Made by a program: the position numbers and the translations under genes. The notes under the pieces are model-generated. The model was not told the DNA's origin. It ran no database searches and saw only the letters and a program-made list of their open reading frames with translations. From Carya illinoinensis (Eukaryota; Streptophyta; Magnoliopsida; Fagales; Juglandaceae): 64,000 nt of DNA. Numbering within the stretch: the stretch's first letter is position 1; each line of letters opens with the position of its first letter. The stretch is taken from assembly GCF_018687715.1 (NCBI RefSeq), contig NC_056756.1, positions 34,465,480 to 34,529,479 on the forward strand. Reading direction: 5' to 3'. Of the stretch, positions 1 to 12,108 are shown in pieces.

Positions 1-799
1 TAGAGTTTTTGGCTAAAATTGAAACCAATAAAGATATTAATCCATATTAGACTAGTCATCCAAGTTAAAATAATAATATAATATTATATATTTTAATAAA
101 AAAATATTTATTTTCTTATTATTTTAATATTTAACAAATACGCTCCCTATATTAATTAATAATTTATTAATAGTTTCCCAACTATTTTTTTCTCAACTTA
201 ATTATCAAACAAACACATTTGAGAATATTTTACTCACAAGGTAATATTTGAAAGATGGATAGTGGCTAGCCAAATTTGGAGAAATATACAAAAATACTAT
301 ATGCTCAATGCTCAAGTTATTGAGTTTTGAATATTCCAATACAGACCAATTTTTATATAATTAACTGTAATTTGACTAGTCACTGTATTTGGCTAAGCCA
401 ATGCGATTTTGCCAGTGCTCTGGGTGACAATCACCACCTTCAAAGACGTGCAGGCATCCGAGTCCAATTGAACTCCAACTGAATTTGCCACCCCTAAACA
501 ATCGTCAAGCCGATGGTTGGCCAAACATCTTTTTCTTTGTAAATTTGGTCGTATACCTCCTATGTTATGGATCATTGGGGAAAGTTATAAATTTCAAGAA
601 CTACACAATAAAGAATGAAAAACACAAAAAAATCATAGAACATAAAAAAATTAGACAAATTTATAGATTAAATTTCTAAAAAAATTAAAAATTATGAGAA
701 TTTTCGGAAATAATGATTAAAAGATTGAAAAACTTTAAAGAATATAGTAAATAAGATAAAAATAAATTTAGAAACATTTTTTTAAAAATAACAAAATTG

Positions 800-801
<2 letters not shown>
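1..801. other. AT-rich spacer, no gene seen
   Basis: This stretch is AT-rich and has stop codons in all frames; the short open frames show no recognisable protein motif. A weak inverted similarity (ggctagccaaat near 265 and tttggctaagcc near 388) could be an old MITE, but I cannot fix its edges. Confidence 0.5.

Positions 802-883
<82 letters not shown>
802..883. repeat. (GA)n microsatellite, about 41 units
   Basis: An almost uninterrupted GA run of about 80 bases, the longest of three GA arrays in the window. It lies in AT-rich spacer with no gene next to it. Confidence 0.97.
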
Positions 884-888
<5 letters not shown>

Positions 889-3014
889 TTAAAAGGAAAT
901 TTAAATTTAAGTTTAAATCTAATTAAAGAAAAGTGTGGCTAGTGCAACATCTGAGTAAGCAAGCACCTCGTGGGAAACTGACTGACATATCCTAGAGTGA
1001 GTTAGAAATTAGCAACTTGGCCATGACAAACGAGCTGGAAAAGTCGCCTTCCATGAGGATGAGAACAAGTAACTGAAGGGACTGATGAGCTCGGACAAGT
1101 TACAAGCTACCTGCCCAAGACGAGAAAGGATGAATTGCCATAGAGAAGCTATGGACAATGACGAACACAAGCAAACATGGAAACTTTCTAGGATAACACG
1201 AAAGAGTTCAAAGAAGTGTCTGTAATGTACATAGAAGCTCACACTCCATCCGAAAGGTCGCATCAGAAGTAGCTTTACAATCAAAGATGAAGGCATGACA
1301 AGTCATGTCGTTAGGTCTCAAAAGTATATGTCCTGATGCCACGTGAAGGACCCTAGTTTAAAGAAGAAATCAGGAGTTGGTAGATAGTAGGGTGTGTAGA
1401 CCATGCATTGGTCACCAGTCTTTGTCATCCTGTATTATGACAAGATAATGATGAAACACTCATATCTAAGCATATCAAGAGATAGTTAGTGATATGTCAG
1501 AGAAGGCCTCTGACATTCCCACTTTCTTTAAAAGAATTGAACGTGGAATAAGATATCATTTTTTAGACCTTACTTGCTAGAAAGCTCAAGAATCCGACTG
1601 CTACAGAAAGCAAGGACCAGAGAGGTAACAAGTTGACTTCCAACATAGGAATTTAGATTAGCTTCTAAGATAGTACTAGGTAATGTGGGGGGAATGTTGT
1701 GTACGAGAGGCATTGCGTTACTTCTATAATCTCTTTCCCTATTTCTACAAGTATAAATAAATATTTCAAACACTAGGTTTCTAACTATATTTACTCACTG
1801 ATTTCTTATGCTTTCAATATTTTTATGCTTTTAACTGTTTTATGCAACTAATGAGAGACTTTTTATGGGAACCCTAAATACCGGTGTGTGTGGGTGTGTG
1901 CATGTAAGTGTCTGCAGAGTCAGCGAGACTCTATATTCATGGTATAGGACAGAGAATTCCCCGAGACCTTTCCACAAAGCGTTGCCATGTACATCATACC
2001 AGAAGGATAATGCTCTGTGAGGAGTAGGGTAGAACAATCATACTTGGTCTCACCTGATAGTCGGGATGTGGGATCCCCCAATGTATCACGTCACGTTCTA
2101 GTGTGTTCAAGTTGGCTGCAGTCGGGTGGAGTAGCATCCCTGGGACAATAAGTCTCAATGTGTACCTATGAGCATATATGTGCCTATGAGCAACTGTGTG
2201 CCTATTAGCAATTGTGAAAATGAATGCATATGAGCAAAAAACAATACTTGGCCCAATATTGATTTTTACAAGTTTTCTATTATATGGAAATGGGTAACTC
2301 CTCGCCATAATAGTATCATCGAGTTTTTATCTATTTTGTATGAAAAAAAAGGCTACTTCCCGAGAAGGTGATTCCTCACCATGCCTATATATGTACCTAC
2401 GTACATATGTATGTATGTGTATGTATATGTAAATGTTTTCACTAAAAGGTCATTCCTCGCCAGGTTTTGAGGATATACATAATTGCAAGAACGAGGGTGA
2501 TATCTCCCCGTGCACATGCATGTTCTTCAAGTATTTACATGAAATGTTTACATTGCATCTTCGATATCATTATCTTTCATTAATAGTCTTGTCACAACTA
2601 CCTAACCTACTTATGATTTCGTTCTTGAGACCATAGACTTTGATGGAAGTTTAGACCCTAGCATGATGCCTGAGGAAGAGGAGTCATTCTTGCTCGAGTC
2701 CTGACTATGGAGACTAGGATCCGTCTTAGCACCAGTACCTATCATAGTTACCATGTGCCTTTCGTAGGATGTACATTAATGAGCTGAGTGCTCTTTTGTA
2801 ATTTAGTCGGCCGCCTATGATGAGTAATTCCATGTATCCTAGTTGATGTAATGTTTTGAGATTATGAAGGGCGAGAAACCCCTTTTGTATGAAGTCTAGT
2901 TTATAGTTTATACATGTTTACGTTGTTACTACATCGTGTTCCATTTATATTGCCGTTGCATTATCATAAATCAAATTTTATATGCATGTACTTCCCTCGG
3001 GACTAATACACGCC
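884..3014. other. Spacer, possibly old LTR-element debris
   Basis: No coding region can be supported. At 2158-2220 a short phrase (gtgcctatgagcaa with variants) repeats about four times. At 2390-2432 there is a degenerate ATGT/GTAT run. The moderately GC-rich text between 1840 and 2900 resembles plant Ty3-type LTR or leader sequence, but no primer-binding site, polypurine tract or paired LTR was found. Confidence 0.35.
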
Positions 3015-4732
3015 TGTAACAACCATCTAGAAATTTAATAGTGAAATTTCTATAGGTTTTAGGAATCACGTGAAAATCTCATTAATTTTCACAAATCAAC
3101 CAATCACATAAGTTTTAGTTTGTCAACATAGTCCATGATAATACTCACTATGGTGCCAAAAAAACGATTTTAGCTAGTAGAAGTGTCAGAATGCGATCTG
3201 GTCTACGTTATTAGAATTAGTTGATTATTTAAGATTTTATAGCGTAATCTTATTTTTATTTTTCGAATGAAACACTTGTTCAAAAATGCATTTTTGTTTA
3301 TTTTGAGGACTTAGAGGTTGAATTTCGATAAACGAATTATACAATTAGGTTAGTATGAATATTTAGAACTTTTTAATGTAAAGTTTATTTTTCACTTTTC
3401 CAGAATAAACAGTAACCTCAATAGTAGCACCAAGTGTAGTGTTTTCAAAATTACAATATGAAATATGTAAATTAGTTTAAAGACGTTTTGTTTGGACATT
3501 TGGCAAGACCACTTTTGAACACTTGTCACCAAGAGAAACCATGAGATAGAATATATGAAGGAAATCAAGATTTAAGACCATGTCACCTAAGCAAAACCCT
3601 ACTCTATTCAACCATAAATCAATGTTTTATGGAGTGTTTTCAACATGTTTATATTAATATTTTTTGAAGATTAGTTGCATGATTAAATTTTTTTTATAAA
3701 AGATTTTCTTAGATCTAAAAGGTTAGAAAGTGGAAGAAGAAAAATAATTTTTGTTTTAAGAAAATTTGGATCTTTTGTGGTTTAATCTTACTCTAATGAC
3801 TTTGATAATTTTATTTGATGATACTAAACCTTTTATATACATGTTAGGATGTTATTTTTAATATTTTTTTATGTTATTTTCAAATATATAAATTTTTATG
3901 CAAAAGAATACTCGGTTAAGTCAAAAGTTTGATGTTTTCGGCTAGATCCATGTTGTTTATTTTTAGCTATGTAATTTCAAGTTTAATGCTTGGATCTACT
4001 TTAGGACATATTTTTTAAACCATAAGATGTTTTGGTTTGAAGATATCATCATTGTATGCCCTCAGATCAAGTATTTGATCAAAACAAGTTGAGGAAAACA
4101 AATCTATTTTTGACCAAGTGTTGGAGCCGAGTATTTCAAGTGATATTTTGTAATTTTTAGTGGCTTTTATGTGATGATTCAAAGCATTTTAGCTCTTAAT
4201 ACTGTGCTATGAACATGTTAGAAGAAGGATTTGGACTTTTGAACTTCTTGGAGATATTTTGAAATAGGTCGATATTCAAGAGTTTGTATTTTAGTTAAAA
4301 TGTTTTGATCTTTTTACTAAAACGTTTTGTATTTATTAGAAGTATATTTTTTTTGGATTTTTTAAGCTCATTTTTAAACTTAGGATATGAGGATCTACAT
4401 TGTAATATTTCAATTTGATCATGAGTTTTGAAATTGGAAGAAATTGCAACAAAAATCAAAAGATATGGCCTTTGGAAGTTTTAGCCCTATGGTGTTTTTC
4501 ATAGTTGTGTTGGTTTAAATTTTTTTTAAGTGGATATTTGAGTTTAGAACAAAATTTATATGAAGAATATAATTTGGTCATTTTAGTCCTTAAGTTAGGA
4601 TGTGAAATTCTTAAATTTTAAGTGAAATTGTCATTTTCCCACATGTAGAAGGTAAAGTGGTCATTTTACTACAAGTTAACATTTTTTATGTTTCTAATTA
4701 TTAGTGATAAATTTTTTAACTTTTAGAATCCT
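3015..4732. other. AT-rich, possible LTR remnant
   Basis: The stretch begins TGTAACAACC, which would suit the start of an LTR, and is AT-rich without a coding frame. I found no second copy of this start, so the LTR reading is only a guess. A dispersed repeat follows directly. Confidence 0.25.
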
Positions 4733-4885
4733 TACTTACAGTTTTTCATATTTCATACTTAATTTAAGTAACACAATGATCACTATAAGTTAGCTCTTAA
4801 CTTATTATCAAATTGTTGTATATGTGTAATTGGTAAGGAAACTACAATTTATGTATGTATGTTATCAAATATGCCATGCCTTTCT
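4733..4885 (+). repeat. Dispersed repeat, copy A
   Basis: This block matches 62471-62612 in the same orientation. Shared phrases include taagttagctcttaactta, gtatatgtgtaat, ggtaaggaaa and tacaatttatgta, separated by small gaps. Similarity stops soon after the final phrase. It is probably part of an LTR-element family that contributed DNA at both ends of the window. Confidence 0.75.
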
Positions 4886-7800
4886 AATCCCCCTCGAGTT
4901 GAAATGACTCAGAGTAATGCTCGGTTTCCATAAAACATTATGTACTCACAATGTATCATTACTCAGTAGAAACAACACAACTTGCCGGTAGTGAGTACAC
5001 ACCATTATCGACGTGTTACTAAATAGTCTTCTCACCACCCTCATGTTATTCAGTTTTAGTTTAGTCAATTTCCAAGCAATGCCTCTTTAGACCATTCCAT
5101 TCATGACCATAAATAACATGTCAAAGTAGCATACACTAAAACATCAACCTCATAACATAGTCAAAGGTCTCCTAAAGGCATAAATAAATTAAAGTCATCA
5201 ATTATAACCTACATGACTCATACTGTGAGGAAGCAGAGATCCATTCACATACCTCTACTGTTGGTCATAAAAGCATGTGTAGTATGAAATACATGTCATG
5301 GTGAAGTTCTTTTTCCAATAAATAAAAAACGGATATCTAATCTTAATACACTGTACAGATCTTAGTCTAGTCACTATCTCAACACCTAACCTAAGTCCCT
5401 CCATTTGCTCGCTATCCGAATCGCTAAAGAGGATCTTGCATCTGGCTAAACCACAGGTTACATGGATTGTGAGTAACCAAGCACGGTCCTTAAATATGAT
5501 GGACCTCATCTTAGCTCTAACTAAGGTGGCATATCTCTTGTTTGTTATAACCTATCCCTTTATGGACAAGTATCGAGTGACACAAGTGTCATGTGCACGA
5601 TCAGCAAAACCATGGTGGAGATAAATCACATGGTCAACTAAAAAGTAATCAAACCAAAACTCTCAAGTGGTATTTAATGACCATTTCCCTCCATGTGCAA
5701 TCCCATATGTACTAACTTTCAAAAACATGCTCTTACTAAGAGACTCTGTTTTTATGTATAAAAGTTCTTTGCACAACCATGAAGTTGAGACTCATTGCGA
5801 ATCTTATTTATGGTCAAACTCACAATATAAATTTTAGATTCTAGTTAGCAAGTACAACTGCGATTTTTAAGAATCTATAAGGTGACCACAGATGTCATTC
5901 TACAAACTTAATTGCGAGTTTCATATAAATCTCTTGTACTCAACAAAAGAATGTAAGATAAGCCTAATTTATTTTTTATTAAGGGTAAAGCGATTAGGGT
6001 CTTTGCCCTTAAAGACAATCATAATAGTCTAATCATTACTTTTATCGACAATTGCATTACAAACTTACTTAATCAAATAAGCCGTATTTACCCTCTAACA
6101 AAATCTCAACCTCTAACTCCCATGAGCAAAAATAATGGAAATACCAAATATTGTATGTAAAACTATTCTTTGGTATTTTCCATCTCATTAATTGTTTATG
6201 GATTTTGAATAAGAGCTCCTAAAAATTGTTTTTCTTATATACAGTCTCACAAGATGTGAAGTCTTAGCTACCTTTTACAAACCCATATCTATCACTTTAT
6301 AGTATGGAAAACCTCTCATTAGGTAACAATTAATAATCTAAACCAACCATATCGCTATATTTCTTAGGAGGAAACTTTTCTAAAACTGTCAATAGCGTTC
6401 AAAGAATCTCATTTTATTCAATAGCTCATTAATAAAAAATGACTAGGTACATTAGGTATCTTTTAATAGATAATTGGTTTAGTTCGCAAGAAAACGATAC
6501 TAGCAATATTCATTCGCTTTTTGTAGCAAAATAGTACAAGCAATAATTTAATTCTGTATTAAAGTACTTTGCACCTAAACATCATAAAAAAAATAAATAA
6601 ATAAAAAAAAAAAAAAAAAAAACTAACCATCTAATTCTCCTGTGAGAATCAACTATTTGACAATATCAACAAAAGTTTCAATAAATGTGCGGTCAATGAT
6701 TATTTAAATGCAACTCAATTTGTGCTAAGATATGGATCTATATCTATATCAACTCTACTTTTCATATGTCAATTAGATCAAGAACCCAATTTGGGTCATA
6801 TAAGTAAAGTAAATCTAATATACTATGTTGGGATTCCTACTACGAAGAGCCACATTATAAATATTCTCTTTTAGTCTCTAAACAACGAGATAATATTGAT
6901 ATATAACTTTCACGCTATTTGTTTGGATTTTTATATTATATAACTTTTGGGAGTCACTATTACTAGTGGTATACCATCACTCAAAAATATACTAACACTA
7001 GTTATTGAATTACTCTCATTATTTTTCAGTGATATTTTATAAAAAAAAGAAAAAGAAAAAAAGAAAAAAAATTGAAAATTTTAATATTAAGGTAGGTGGA
7101 ATGAATTTAAATGAAACGTTCTTTCCAAAATACAAGTGTTACAAAAACCCACAATACCTCACTCTCGCTAAAAATAAGAGTAATTTTCTTAACTCAACCA
7201 AAAAATGATTAAGCTTAGATCCTCTAAATTTCTAAAAGAATTCATGTTTGCACAAAATAATCACTCGACCTTTCTTAGTGGCAAATGAACTTGATCTAAG
7301 AACGATAAGTTAGAATTAAGGCTGCAATCCCATGTTACATCAAACCAAGTGTGATGTAACTATTGTGTTATGCCATAATTCACTTATAACTTTATTCTCA
7401 ACAAGTCATTAAACTGCGAGATAATTATTCTTATCATATAATTCAAACGATTATGACTTTGAAAAAAATATTTTAACTGAAAAATATATTTTCCTTCAAA
7501 AAAATTTGAAATTGCATTTATATGACGAAACAATATTTTTATTTTCCATGTCCTTAGGGTGAATTTATAGGAACTTAGAAAATGTTCATATTCCCTTTTC
7601 TCTTTGACTCTTCTAAATAAAAGAGAGGGATTTCATTAGCGTGAAAACCTTCAATTTTCCAAGCTTCACATCTATCATTCTATGTCTTCTTTGCACATTT
7701 TTAGTATACCATATCTCCACCCAAGAAATTATATCACTGAGTCAATGAGTGACCATCTAACTTCTAAACCTCTAGAAATTCTCATTACCACCACTATTTG

Positions 7801-8889
7801 CAATGAATTTTAAATAAAATTAGGTATAGACTTCGGTAATATCACATTAAAAGTACCAAAAATATCTCATTATGCAATAAATGCAGTATATGACATTTTA
7901 GTAGCTAACTGGTGATATCCCTATTTCTCGCTTACTCAATATTTTTTGTATTCTCCAATTCACTATAGGAGAGAAAAGAAAACTTTGTCAGAAATTATTC
8001 TAGCCTAAAATCTATCTTACATCAGTGCAATCATGAGCAATATTTTTAACTTTAATTAAGTCATACCTAATTATTCAGACTTTTTTCCACAGTTACCATG
8101 CAAACCTCCAAGGTGGTTGGTATTACTCTCAAGGGATGCTTCTAAGTTCATATATTTGCAAGATCCTATTTGTTCTCACTAGAAAGAGAAAACTTGAGCA
8201 AGATTAGCAGTGCTAATACCACAGAGAGGTGAACTAATAAAATCTTTAAAATGAATTCGCTAATAAAAAAATGTCATCAACATTTTTTCACATTCAAATT
8301 TTAATGTCTTTACTTGCTAGAAATACTCTCAAGTTTTAAAGAGCATATGCTTATCTGTGAGTTAATCTAATTTGATTTAAGATTATAATGCACAACCTCA
8401 AATATAGGAGAAATTAATCTTTGTATTACAAAAATAACACGCAACTTCTGTTATTACCCACAAATTCTATAAGGAAAAATAATGGTTTAGCTCTATCTAA
8501 TAGTTGATTCCTTCAAATTCTATAAAAATTGTAGTGCATGAGTCCCACGCGCACTTCTAATTTTAATCTAGAGTTTTCAGAGATTTTTTCACTCATACTA
8601 TTCTTCATTCATTTCCAACTATTATTCATGGAAGGGATTAATGAGACAATTAAGTTGCATACATAATCTTTAGGCTTTCTTCTCAGTTATCTTAAAGTTA
8701 CTAACTTATACACATCTAATTGCACACACATATAAGGAATTTGCCACATTAATATAAGTCAGAACAAAAATAATTAATATACATTGCAAGATCGAAAATT
8801 CGTTACGCTTCCCAATTATCTCTTGTGCTACAATGTCTAATTATTAATCTCTAACTTAATTTTCACAAATTTATATTGTATATGAGATT
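4886..8889. other. AT-rich spacer, no gene seen
   Basis: About 4 kb with no open frame that resembles a protein. It holds A-rich runs at 6597-6620 and 7041-7070. The slightly more balanced stretch at 5000-5650 may derive from a transposable element, but no domain or terminal repeat was recognised. Confidence 0.4.
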
Positions 8890-8968
8890 AATTCCAAATC
8901 AATCTCATAAATGATGAGGATATAAAAAAAACAAAAAAAAAAAAAAAAAAAATTCCAAATCAATCTCA
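8890..8968 (+). mobile_element. Tiny 5'-truncated poly(A) retroposon with direct repeats
   Basis: The 18-base direct repeat AATTCCAAATCAATCTCA occurs at 8890-8907 and 8951-8968. Between the copies is a 43-base insert of about 16 unique bases followed by an A-rich tail. This is the footprint of target-primed reverse transcription: a target duplication around a 3' end with poly(A). The insert is too short to name the parent family. Confidence 0.75.
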
Positions 8969-9607
8969 AGCATACTCACATAGGATAAGCAATCTACCGA
9001 GTTAGTCACATGCAAAAAATAAATTTTTCTCAAATTGAAAAAATTCATTTGGACTAATCATAAGCATAGACTATTCATACTCAAGTTATTTAATCCTCTA
9101 TTTTATCACACTCTAACAATTTGAAGACTAATTCCCAAAATTAGCCTAACAATACAAGTGATTAAATAAGCACATGTAATCACAGTACACCTACCAAAAA
9201 AAATTTATCACATTTCGTCCAAATAATTATTATTTACAAAAGAATAATAATCTAAACAATTTATAACATAAAATAAAATTCCTAAAAAATGTGACAAAAC
9301 AATTGACATCATAAAATCATGGCATGCATATATTCAATAACCATAATCACATGCAAGAATATTTTAGAAAAATAATATTTATGTGGTATACATGACATGC
9401 TAAATTAAGAAATAATTAGCAAAATCACTAACAATAAGCTTTAGTCCAATAGTTGAACTCACAAAATGAATGATTTTGAGCTTCCTTCAGCGCCATTGGG
9501 TCCGACCACAGTTAGTGGGCTGCACCGTCATGGGTGCCCAGTTGTGGGTATCTATCTTTGCCTACTGGGCTCACGAACCCAGTTCACTAGAGGTCTTCTT
9601 TTTTAAA
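8969..9607. other. Spacer, nothing recognised
   Basis: AT-rich, no open frame with protein-like content, no terminal repeats seen. Confidence 0.4.
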
Positions 9608-9782
9608 GAGCAATGCTATATACAGTCGTGGAATTGCAAACGCCGTGCAATCGCTTTGAAAAAAAATAGGATTCACAATTAAAAAGTTAATTTTTTTTTT
9701 TCACGTGGGTCCCATATTAATTCATTTTTTTCAAAGCGACTGCACGCTGCTTGCACAACCACGACTGCAAATATCATTTCTC
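9608..9782. mobile_element. MITE with about 50-bp imperfect terminal inverted repeats
   Basis: The left arm starts GAGCAATGCTATATACAGTC and continues to TCGCTTTGAAAAAAA. The right arm read on the opposite strand starts GAGAAATGATATTTGCAGTC and likewise reaches TCGCTTTGAAAAAAA. The arms thus pair over about 50 bases around a short AT-rich centre. No coding capacity. Superfamily and target duplication are not clear. Confidence 0.8.
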
Positions 9783-10757
9783 TTATCCAAATTGGTTTTG
9801 AAGCCACAACCCAAATCCATTAACACAAAAAAAAAAAAAAAAAAAAAAAAAAGAAAAAAAAAATTCATCTTCCACCTTTCTACGTCAACAGTTATAGTTT
9901 AACAGAACAAAAACTTCATGTAACTACCGCCAGTTGCAGCATATGGCCATTAATAGCGACTTTGAAGCTCCTGGCAAAGCCACCGAGCCTTGGAAACACC
10001 ACCCCACCCAGCACAGTGTACAACGCTGCATGGGAGAGTTATTGAGGGGCTGCTTCTACACAGAAGCATTAGGTGGCACGTACGTTGTATCATGCTGCTA
10101 CAACTAACACTAGGGCGACGATCTAGTTGATGTGCGCAACACCTTGCGCAGTGCAACATCCATCTGGTGTCCTGAAGCTTCTGTGCTCGTTGACACTACT
10201 TTTCAGTGCCTAAGGAAGAGGTTGCATGCCACCAGCAGTAGAGTGGGCAGTTCTGTGTGAGATAGAAACTGCCGCAATCCCCTTGTGTGCAGCTCTAAGT
10301 GGAGCTGAACTCATCATGCTTAAGTGGACAGCTTTGCATGCAGTAGGACCAGCCTTGTCGCTACTTCTTATTTTGTGCATGCAGCCCTACATGCGGATCT
10401 ACCCGCAGCAGATTAGCCTTCAGCACCACCATGGTGCATGACTCCACGCGACACAAATCTTTTCATGCCTTGGTGATCAGTGCTTGCTATTGCACAACAC
10501 CATATGTGGTGCTGCTCACCATGCATCACCCAATGCAACGCTGCTGCCTCATATGGTGCAGTGTCTAGATCTATAGCGCATCCTTGTTTTCGCATCCGTT
10601 CTTCTTTGCGCGGCTACAATCGCTACCTGTGCAGTGGCGCTACCACCACAACAACCAACCTCGACAGCAATGGTTACATATCATCATGCATGAAAAAAAG
10701 AATCCTCATAAATGAAATACTACATGTATGTTAAGAACAAATCAGGAACAACCGTTT
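9783..10757. other. Spacer with A-run; GC-richer block without recognised gene
   Basis: An A-rich run at 9829-9862 may be a retroposon tail. The block 9940-10730 is GC-richer than its surroundings and contains open frames of 60-84 codons on both strands, none with a motif I recognise. If the reverse primer-binding site just to the right is real, this would be the leader side of a minus-strand LTR element. Confidence 0.35.
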
Positions 10758-10795
10758 GTGCTTTGATGCCAATGTTAGGAATATTAGATCAAATT
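10758..10795 (-). other. Possible reverse-oriented primer-binding site and LTR edge
   Basis: On the minus strand the text reads ...CTAACA TTGGCATCAAAGCAC. This resembles the plant retrotransposon arrangement of an LTR ending in CA followed by a site complementary to initiator methionine tRNA (TGGTATCAGAGC), with changes. The LTR would extend to the right from 10773. No second LTR was found, so this is at best a degraded remnant, possibly Ty1/copia type. Confidence 0.35.
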
Positions 10796-11902
10796 ACACA
10801 GTAGAAGTGATATTACCTCATCAGTAATATCTTGAATCTAGTGCAGTTGTTCTACGGATTCTCCATCATCGTCGTTGTTCATCCAACATCCTCCCAATAA
10901 TGGTGGAGTGTGTTACGTAGTTATATACCAGAGCAATACTCATATATTCTACAATCTAAAAGTCGGGACTAAAAATAACTATACTTTGGAGATTTTCTAT
11001 ATATGCCACACACGTCATCCAAAGGGGTAAGGGGCTATGTAAATAGCCCTTCTAAGTGTAACTCCCAATTGGCCATAACTGGCCAGCCATCAAGGCTCAT
11101 GAAATGACTGAATAGCCACTTCATAACTCTCAAGAGAAGAGGAATGGGTGCCCCTTTCTTAGATTAATCATTAAGAAACGTAGAGTTTCTTAGGAGTTGC
11201 TTAAAAGTTGCTCTTCTTCTTTAGAAATGTGGAATGAAACATACACTCAAAGAGTGCATATGTTAATTTTTTTGAGAAGGCAAAAGTAAGCACACTTTGT
11301 TTATTACTAGTTGATGTTTAAAAAATCTTGCCTCCAGTCGCATGCACATTCCCATCGTACATCGTACATATATATAAAGCATTAACTTAACATAGATGAG
11401 CATTCTCAAAACTAGCTTGAAATTTAACTATAGGTTCCACAATACAAATATACAACAACATTTGAAATAGTCCCCTACATACAGGGTATAAAGAATGATC
11501 GACTTAGATTTTTTGAGATATTTGATGTTCTAAGTGAAGCTTTATTATGACCGCATATGCACATTGGATCGTTCTCCTCGATTGATCAAGAAGAGAGGAT
11601 AAAAAAAAAAATATGATTATGCCATTCTAAACCTATCACTTAATTAAGAAAAATAAATTTGTTAAGAAAAATCGTTCCATTTAATCAAGAAAAGACCCAA
11701 ATAAACCCCCAACCTTATCATGGAAAGACCTGAAAAAACCCCCCAACAAGTTGCACATTTAAGTCAATCAAATATGTCTCAGGAGACAAAAAGCAACTTC
11801 TTTACCAAAGTAAGAAAAAATATAAGACGGTATAGCTGACAACTATACCATACTAGCTGTTGACAGGCATGTGCAAAGAACGCAACCATCTATGGGTCAC
11901 TG

Positions 11903-11906
<4 letters not shown>
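10796..11906. other. Spacer, possible solo LTR remnant
   Basis: No coding frame. The left part could be the LTR that belongs to the reverse primer-binding site at 10758. I could not find its outer edge. Confidence 0.3.
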
Positions 11907-11948
<42 letters not shown>

Positions 11949-11949
11949 T
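11907..11949. repeat. Compound (TC)n(AC)n microsatellite
   Basis: About 13 TC units run directly into about 9 CA units, 50 bases upstream of the LINE insertion. Confidence 0.95.
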
Positions 11950-11999
11950 ACATAGATATATAGAAAACACGTACAACTCAATGAGTCGTTAACCAGAAT

Positions 12000-12015
12000 G
12001 AACTCAGGTTTTTTC
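12000..12015. repeat. Left target-site duplication of the 12-kb LINE
   Basis: GAACTCAGGTTTTTTC here is repeated exactly at 17700-17715, directly after the poly(A) tail. It marks both ends of one insertion. Confidence 0.95.
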
Positions 12016-12108
12016 GGGGTTTAAACTTGACGAGTCCTCTCCTGCTGGGTGAGGTGTTTTCTCTCTATAGGAGAGTGGGGTCCCTTAAACTAGCTCAGCT
12101 GGTTTGGA

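Noticed and set aside
7005..7208. 67-codon Lys-rich frame
   Set aside because: It runs through an A-rich low-complexity stretch and has no other support.
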